From positions 1-64,000 of the forward strand of contig CALESQ010000106.1 of the NCBI GenBank assembly GCA_937907455.1: 64,000 bases of DNA. Direction: 5' to 3'. Positions 58,888-64,000 of the stretch are shown here, piece by piece; within the stretch, counting starts at the first letter, position 1; the number at the start of each line of letters is the position of its first letter. The notes under the pieces were generated by a model that was not told where the DNA came from, made no database searches, and was given only the letters and a program-made list of their open reading frames with translations. Source of the DNA: an uncultured Caldilineales bacterium (lineage in GTDB: Bacteria; Chloroflexota; Anaerolineae; JAAEKA01). The position numbers and the translations under genes are program-made.

Positions 58888-61458
58888 ATGGCCAACAAAC
58901 GCGCCCCTGTCAAAAAGAAAAAAGAACCTCAGATAAATCTTAGCACCTTCCGCCAGAGTGAAATCTGGGGGTCACTGTTGGTAGTGCTAGGCGTAATTAC
59001 CCTGCTGGCCATGCTGTCCAGCAGCAAGGGTGCGCTCACCGGTTGGTGGATCAACCAACTGCAACGGCTGACAGGCAGTGCAGCGCCACTGCTGGCGTTG
59101 CTGCTGATCGGCCTGGGGCTGTGGGGGGTGCTGCGTCGCATTGGTCGCCTGGCCTACGTGGCCTGGTATCGCCCGCTGGGCGCGCTGCTGCTCTTTCTGG
59201 TGGTGGTAGCCGCGCTGCACATGGATGGCTCCATCAGCGATACCGAGGCCCTGGCCTGGGCGCACCAAGGGCGCGGCGGCGGGTTGATCGGCTATGGCCT
59301 CAGCGAGCTGCTGATCAAAAGTGTAGGCTATACCCTGGCCTGGCTGCTGTTGCTGGGGTTGGGGCTGGTAGCCGTGGCCCTGTTCATGGGGCCGGTGCTA
59401 ATAGCTCTGGCTGGCCTGATCAGCATCTGGCTGCGCCAGCGCCGTGATGACCGCGATCTGGCCGATGGCTGGAGCGACAACGGCAGCGAAATTGCCGGCT
59501 GGCAGGCTCCTTTCTGGCAAAATTGGCTGGCACGGCTGCGCAGCCGCTGGCACAACGCCGAACCGCAGGCAGAAGAACCCACGTTGGTGATCGGCGGTCT
59601 GAACGGCAAGCCGCCGCGCGTCGTGCCTGAGCCGCCCGCGGCCACCGTGGAGCAAACCGCCGCCGGTCAATCGCGCGGCCCTGCACCCGGCTCTGCCGAA
59701 TCACTGATCCCGCGTATCATCGGCACAGCCAACCGCACTTGGCGTCTGCCCGACATCAGCAGCATCCTGGAGGAAGCCGAAGAAGTCGAGATCAGCAACG
59801 ACGACATCAAAGAGCGGGCGCGCATCATCGAACAAACCCTGGCCGATTTTGGCCTGCCCGTGCGCGTGGTCGAGGCCAACCCCGGCCCGGCGGTAACGCA
59901 GTTCGGCCTGCAACCCGGCTACCGCGAACGCCGCAAATCGCGCGATGAGATGCGCCGCGAGGCCGAAGATCTGCTGCAAAAGCGCGGTCGCCGCTCACCC
60001 TCAGAAGAGCAGATCAAAGAAACGATGGAGGAGATCAACAAATACGAACGGGTCAAAATCAAGGTATCCAAGATACAGTCGCTCACCAACGACCTGGCGC
60101 TGGCCCTGTCGGCATCACCGATTCGCATTGAAGCACCGGTGCCGGGCCGCCCGCTGGTAGGACTGGAAGTACCCAACACGCAAAAAGCCCTGGTTTCCCT
60201 GCGCGGCGTGCTGGAATCAGACACCTTCAAACAGATGAACAGCGCCTTGCGCATCGGCCTGGGGCAAGACACCTCCGGCCAATCGGCGGTGGCTGATCTG
60301 GCGCGTATGCCGCACCTGCTGGTGGCCGGAGCCACCGGCTCCGGCAAATCGGTGTGCGTCAACTCGATTATTGCCACGCTGCTGCTGACACATACCCCAG
60401 ACACCCTGCGCTTTTTGATGATTGACCCGAAAATGGTGGAGTTGATCACCTATAACGGCATTCCCCACCTGCTATCGCCGGTGGTGATCGAGGTCGAACA
60501 GGCGGTACCGCTACTGCGCTGGGCTGCCGCCGAGATGGACCGACGCTACAAACTCTTTTCCAAAGAGGGCGCGCGCAACCTCGATGCCTACAACGAAAAG
60601 CTGGTCAAACGCAACGAAACCGCACTGCCCTTCATCATCCTGGTGATTGACGAGCTGGCCGACCTGATGATGGCCGCACCCGACGACGTAGAGCGCTATA
60701 TTTGCCGTCTGGCGCAGATGTCACGCGCCACTGGCATTCACCTGATCATTGCCACCCAGCGCCCCAGCGTAGATGTGGTGACGGGTCTCATCAAAGCCAA
60801 TTTCCCTTCGCGCATTGCCTTCGCCGTGACCAGCCAGATTGACAGCCGCGTGATCCTCGATTCCCCCGGCGCCGAAGCCTTGCTGGGCCGCGGTGACATG
60901 CTTTTCATGCGGCCTGACAGCAGCAAGCTGGAGCGTTTGCAGGGCTGTTTTGTTTCCGATGCCGAGCTGGAAAAGCTGGTGCGCTACTGGAAGGGAGTGC
61001 GCATTACCGACGGCAGCACCGACACCACCCCTGCCGAGCCGATGACCATGGGATTGCCCCCCATGCCCGGCGCACGGCCCGAAGACCTGGTACAGGCTCC
61101 ACTGTGGGAAGAGATGATCCAGCAGCAGCGCGAGGCGCAGAACCACGATGACCTGTATGATGATGCGGTGGCGGTGGTCCGTCAGGCTGAACGCGCCTCG
61201 GTGTCGCTGTTGCAGCGCCGCTTGCGCGTGGGCTACAGCCGCGCCGCCCGGCTGATTGATCTGATGGAAGCACGCGGGGTAGTGGGACCAGACCAAGGTG
61301 GCAGCCTGGGCCGCGAGGTGCTGGCCGAGGCCAAAGCCGGCGCCCGGCCACCAGCCAACGAGCCGCGCTGGGTAGCCGATGACAACAAGCCCGTGGGTCA
61401 GCCGCGCTGGGCCTCAGGCGACACGCCGCCCTGGGACGACGAAGACGACGAGTTGTAG
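58888..61458 (+). CDS. ftsK: DNA translocase FtsK/SpoIIIE
   Basis: The protein (856 aa) has about four N-terminal transmembrane segments (residues ~25-190), a linker, and the ATPase core. Core motifs are LARMPHLLVAGATGSGKSVCVNSII near residue 480 (Walker A) and ILVIDELADLMM (Walker B), and ATQRPSVDVVTGLIKANFPSRIAFAV. The C-terminal gamma winged helix (AVAVVRQAERASVSLLQRRLRVGYSRAARLIDLME) recognises guide sequences. ATG 58888 is preferred because it begins a typical basic N-terminus; a TTG at 58798 gives a longer reading without support. It segregates chromosomes at division. Confidence 0.95.
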   Translation: MANKRAPVKKKKEPQINLSTFRQSEIWGSLLVVLGVITLLAMLSSSKGALTGWWINQLQRLTGSAAPLLALLLIGLGLWGVLRRIGRLAYVAWYRPLGALLLFLVVVAALHMDGSISDTEALAWAHQGRGGGLIGYGLSELLIKSVGYTLAWLLLLGLGLVAVALFMGPVLIALAGLISIWLRQRRDDRDLADGWSDNGSEIAGWQAPFWQNWLARLRSRWHNAEPQAEEPTLVIGGLNGKPPRVVPEPPAATVEQTAAGQSRGPAPGSAESLIPRIIGTANRTWRLPDISSILEEAEEVEISNDDIKERARIIEQTLADFGLPVRVVEANPGPAVTQFGLQPGYRERRKSRDEMRREAEDLLQKRGRRSPSEEQIKETMEEINKYERVKIKVSKIQSLTNDLALALSASPIRIEAPVPGRPLVGLEVPNTQKALVSLRGVLESDTFKQMNSALRIGLGQDTSGQSAVADLARMPHLLVAGATGSGKSVCVNSIIATLLLTHTPDTLRFLMIDPKMVELITYNGIPHLLSPVVIEVEQAVPLLRWAAAEMDRRYKLFSKEGARNLDAYNEKLVKRNETALPFIILVIDELADLMMAAPDDVERYICRLAQMSRATGIHLIIATQRPSVDVVTGLIKANFPSRIAFAVTSQIDSRVILDSPGAEALLGRGDMLFMRPDSSKLERLQGCFVSDAELEKLVRYWKGVRITDGSTDTTPAEPMTMGLPPMPGARPEDLVQAPLWEEMIQQQREAQNHDDLYDDAVAVVRQAERASVSLLQRRLRVGYSRAARLIDLMEARGVVGPDQGGSLGREVLAEAKAGARPPANEPRWVADDNKPVGQPRWASGDTPPWDDEDDEL

Positions 61459-61776
61459 GCAAAAGGGTTAGCCATGTACCACGCAGCCAAGCAACCCATC
61501 ATTAACGCTATAGCGAAAGCCAGTCAAAATCACAAGCTAATTGATCGTCTTCCACAACCGATTATCTGCTGATCACACAAGATCGCGCTTTGAGCGCGCC
61601 AATCGGGTCACCGCTGGCTGACGAGCTTCCGCAATGGGCTGGAAAACACCCCGCCCATTGCCTCGCTGGGCATCGAACTGGCAACCGTCGCCCTGTACAA
61701 CAAGATCGCATGGCCCGACGAAATCCTGGCGCGCGGCTGGCTGTGCGCAATCAAGCCCCCGCGGAGGCGTATCGGG
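61459..61776 (+). pseudogene. Possible frameshifted gene remnant before cofE
   Basis: This 318-bp spacer has no intact gene. Protein-like segments occur in more than one frame: LSAPIGSPLADELPQW in one, then FRNGLENTPPIASLGIELATV and ALYNKIAWPDEIL in the other around 61625-61735, then PAEAYRVD back in the first, ending at 61784. This pattern suggests a decayed gene with two or more frameshifts. I do not recognise the family. A GGAGG near 61764 also serves cofE. Confidence 0.35.
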
Positions 61777-62550
61777 TTGACTGACACACACATACACCGC
61801 ATTGAACTCCTTGCCATCCCCGGCCTTCCCCTTGTGCAACCCGGCGACGACCTGCCGGGTCTTCTTTTGACTGCGGCCAGGCAAGCCGGCATTGTATTTC
61901 ACGATACCGACGTTATAGCCGTGGCGCAGAAGATCGTCAGCAAGGCCGAGAGGCGCCTGGTTTACCTGCCCAACGTGCTTCCCTCTGCGCGCGCCTGCGA
62001 GCTGGCCGCGGTCACCGGCAAGGATGCCCGCCTGGTGGAACTGATTCTCAGCGAAGCATACGAGGTGCTGCGCGCCCGCCCCGGTCTGCTGGTGGTCGAG
62101 CATCGCCTGGGCTTCGTCTGCGCTAACGCGGGCGTGGATCAATCCAACGTGCGCGGCAGCGATGAATGGGCGTTGCTGCTGCCGGAAGATCCCGATGCCT
62201 CAGCGCGGCGGCTGCGTGCTGCCATCCATGCGGCCACCGGCGCGCAGCCCGCAGTGATCATTTGCGACAGTCATGGCCGCGCCTGGCGCTTCGGCACAGT
62301 CGGTATAGCCATCGGTGTGGCCGGCCTGCATCCCCTGGCCGATCTGCGCGGTCAGCCCGACCTGGCCGGACGCGTCCTGCAACACACCGAAGTGGGTGTG
62401 GCCGACGAACTGGCCGCGGCCGCGGGCTTAATGATGGGACAGGCAGGCGAAGGCACGCCCGTGGTACTGGTGCGCGGCGCAGTCTGGCCGCGCGGCGACG
62501 GGCGGCTGGCCGAGATTCTGCGCCCGCGCGCCAACGATGCGTTTCGTTAA
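61777..62550 (+). CDS. cofE: Coenzyme F420-0:L-glutamate ligase
   Basis: The 257-aa protein adds glutamate to F420-0 using GTP. DVIAVAQKIVSKAERR, FVCANAGVDQSNV, VIICDSHGRAWRFGTVGIAIGVAGL, and ADELAAAAGLMMGQAGEGTPVVLVRG match CofE/FbiB-type ligases. There is no C-terminal nitroreductase-like domain as in actinobacterial FbiB. The start is TTG at 61777 after a GGAGG motif. cofD lies 17 kb upstream; other F420 genes (cofC, fbiC) are not in the window. Confidence 0.93.
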   Translation: MTDTHIHRIELLAIPGLPLVQPGDDLPGLLLTAARQAGIVFHDTDVIAVAQKIVSKAERRLVYLPNVLPSARACELAAVTGKDARLVELILSEAYEVLRARPGLLVVEHRLGFVCANAGVDQSNVRGSDEWALLLPEDPDASARRLRAAIHAATGAQPAVIICDSHGRAWRFGTVGIAIGVAGLHPLADLRGQPDLAGRVLQHTEVGVADELAAAAGLMMGQAGEGTPVVLVRGAVWPRGDGRLAEILRPRANDAFR

Positions 62551-62720
62551 TGCGCTTATGTTCCGCAGTCTGTTCCTGAACATGTAGTACGAAGCTGGTT
62601 GATGAATGCCGCCACAACCGACCAGCGGCCCACTGCCTGACAGCAGTAATTAACCCGTTTCTGTTCAGCCCCGCTGCGTAGATTCTCATTCTTATCTCTT
62701 TTCTGGAAAGTATCCTCACC

Positions 62721-63458
62721 ATGTCTATCAGTCTTTGGCTTTCGCTCGCCACCGCCTTCGTGACCGCCATCTTCGCCTTCCTTGTTCTCAACGATTACCG
62801 CAGCAAGCGCCGCCCGCATTTGCTGGCCTGGAGCATTGGCCTGGCCCTGTACAGTGCGGGCGCACTGGCGCAGGCGCTGCTTTTCACCGACTTCGCCCCC
62901 TTCCTGTTCAAACTCTGGTATTGGGCAGGAGCCGTCGTCGTCGCCACCTGGCTGGGTCAGGGCACGCTTTTCCTGCTGGCACGCCACAGCCGCTGGGCCT
63001 GGCTCAGCTTTTGGACCGTCCTCGTACTGAGCTTGCTCAGCCTGCCCTTGGTCTTTGGTGCCGGCCTGAACGTCGCAGCCTATCAGCCGGGCGTTGACCT
63101 GACCGAGCAATTTCAGGCCATTTTCACCGCCACCGGGCTGAAAAAAACGCTGCGGGTCGTGCTGGTCATCGTGATGAACACCTACGGCACGCTGTTGCTG
63201 GTTGGCGGCGCGGTCTATTCCGCCTGGATCGTGTGGCCCAAGCACCTGCCGACACATTGGCTGTGGAGTAATCTGCTGATCGCTGCGGGCGGACTGTTGC
63301 CTGCGATGGGCGGCTTCCTGATCCTGCTCGGCAGTCCTACCTTCAAATACATCGGCCAGTTCCTCGGCGGTATTTTATTGTTCAGCGGCTTTTTGTTGGC
63401 CAGCCAGAGCAGCAGCCACCCCCTGAGGCAGCCAGCCACCGCTGGCAAACGGATTTAA
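62721..63458 (+). CDS. Seven-TM membrane protein, function unknown
   Basis: The 245-aa protein has seven hydrophobic segments (about residues 3-22, 35-54, 68-86, 92-110, 152-172, 185-205 and 213-228), separated by short basic loops, and little else. I do not recognise a family motif. It precedes the ABC transporter gene by 2 bp, so the two are probably co-transcribed. Confidence 0.7.
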   Translation: MSISLWLSLATAFVTAIFAFLVLNDYRSKRRPHLLAWSIGLALYSAGALAQALLFTDFAPFLFKLWYWAGAVVVATWLGQGTLFLLARHSRWAWLSFWTVLVLSLLSLPLVFGAGLNVAAYQPGVDLTEQFQAIFTATGLKKTLRVVLVIVMNTYGTLLLVGGAVYSAWIVWPKHLPTHWLWSNLLIAAGGLLPAMGGFLILLGSPTFKYIGQFLGGILLFSGFLLASQSSSHPLRQPATAGKRI

Positions 63459-63460
63459 CT

Positions 63461-64000
63461 ATGACTGCTGGCAAGCCTACCCCGCCTCGCCGGAGCAATT
63501 CGCTGCTGAATCGCCTCGCCAATGAGGTGAAAGAATTCTGGGAAGCGTTGCGCAATACGCCGCAAGCCTTCCGCCTGGTATGGGCCTCAAGCCGCCGCGC
63601 GGCTATGCTGGGCGTTGCCCTGACCCTGATCGCTGCGCTGTTGCCTGCCGCCCAGGCCTGGGCGGGCAAGCTGATCGTAGACGCGGTGGTGAACGCCGCA
63701 GCGCTGGGCATGGAACCAATGGTTGGGCTGCGCAGCGTGCTGCCTTTCCTGCTGCTCGAGTTTGGCCTGCTGCTCGCCAGCTCGATCACCAGCCAGGTGC
63801 GCAGCCTGTCTGACCGCACCCTGCAATCACAGCTCACCAACCACGTCAACAGCCTGATCATCGAAAAAGCGATCAGCCTCGATCTGCGCTTCTTCGAAGA
63901 CCCGATCTTCTACGACACGCTGCAAAACGCGCGGCGGCAGGCTGATACCAGTGCGCTGAACATCGTCAACGCCACGCTGCAAATGCTGCAACAAAGCATC
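63461..64000 (+). CDS. ABC transporter membrane/ATP-binding protein, N-terminal part
   Basis: The gene is cut by the right edge of the window; 180 codons are present and the frame stays open. The product starts MTAGKPTPPRRSNSLLNRL, has two hydrophobic segments at about residues 45-70 and 85-108, and then QLTNHVNSLIIEKAISLDLRFFEDPIFYDTLQNAR. This is typical of the type IV ABC exporter transmembrane domain. The ATP-binding domain lies outside. It starts 2 bp after the seven-TM gene. Confidence 0.88.
   Translation, partial: MTAGKPTPPRRSNSLLNRLANEVKEFWEALRNTPQAFRLVWASSRRAAMLGVALTLIAALLPAAQAWAGKLIVDAVVNAAALGMEPMVGLRSVLPFLLLEFGLLLASSITSQVRSLSDRTLQSQLTNHVNSLIIEKAISLDLRFFEDPIFYDTLQNARRQADTSALNIVNATLQMLQQSI

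Overview
The window is about 60% G+C and gene-dense, and it reads as a chromosomal segment of a Chloroflexota bacterium, most likely of the Anaerolineae/Caldilineae side. This placement is inferred from gene content: F420 genes (cofD, cofE), RNase J, an FtsK/SpoIIIE translocase, a MurF-alanine racemase fusion, secreted Ala/Thr-rich proteins and Chloroflexota-like housekeeping sequences. No complete marker such as a full 16S gene is present.

Layout. (1) 1-3.3 kb, minus strand: the 5' end of a 16S rRNA gene runs off the left edge behind three tandem sigma70-type promoters. Upstream of it lies a dnaX-ybaB-recR operon. (2) 3.4-8.1 kb, plus strand: a HEAT-like protein, an 8-oxoguanine-deaminase-type amidohydrolase, an Rpn-type nuclease with a tandem GMQQ repeat, and a sirtuin. 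(3) 8.2-25.1 kb, plus strand: a surface-polysaccharide cluster with a 4,6-dehydratase, a nucleotidyltransferase, two flippases, four GT4-type glycosyltransferases, a Gfo/Idh/MocA dehydrogenase, an O-antigen-ligase-like TPR protein, a WecA/MraY-type initiating transferase and a UDP-sugar 6-dehydrogenase. A tandem-cyclophilin lipoprotein follows. (4) 26.6-37.5 kb, minus strand: a MurF-Alr fusion translationally coupled to a pseudokinase, a secreted S8 protease ending in a dockerin-like module, a zinc-ribbon protein, a repetitive secreted protein and a second polyprenyl-phosphate sugar transferase. (5) 37.6-41.0 kb: an O-methyltransferase, an RNB exoribonuclease, a YbaK deacylase and a small zinc ribbon. 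(6) 41.0-43.2 kb: dnaA and a candidate oriC. (7) 43.2-54.2 kb, mostly plus strand: DinB, cytochrome b5 and cofD genes, an M24 peptidase, a LutA-like protein, a PPase-like protein, argJ, an aldo/keto reductase, Fic, GIY-YIG, argH and an SPL radical SAM protein. (8) 54.2-55.4 kb: a REP-associated tyrosine transposase (RAYT) next to a 50-bp repeat array. (9) 55.4-64 kb: a DUF2202 ferritin-like protein, a family 4 uracil-DNA glycosylase, RNase J, FtsK, cofE, a 7-TM protein and a truncated ABC transporter.

The most unusual signals are at the DNA level. A RAYT gene carries REP-like palindromic DNA in frame and lies beside a nine-unit array of related 50-bp repeats. Several families of short intergenic repeats are scattered through the window (GTAGACAAG-type satellites, hairpin arrays with a GACCGGCC core, near-palindromes), and one family has a 24-bp copy inside a coding sequence. 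Four genes have a -10 box exactly 8 nt before the ATG, which predicts leaderless mRNAs. Three helically phased DnaA-like boxes lie downstream of dnaA, one of them inside the loop of the dnaA terminator.
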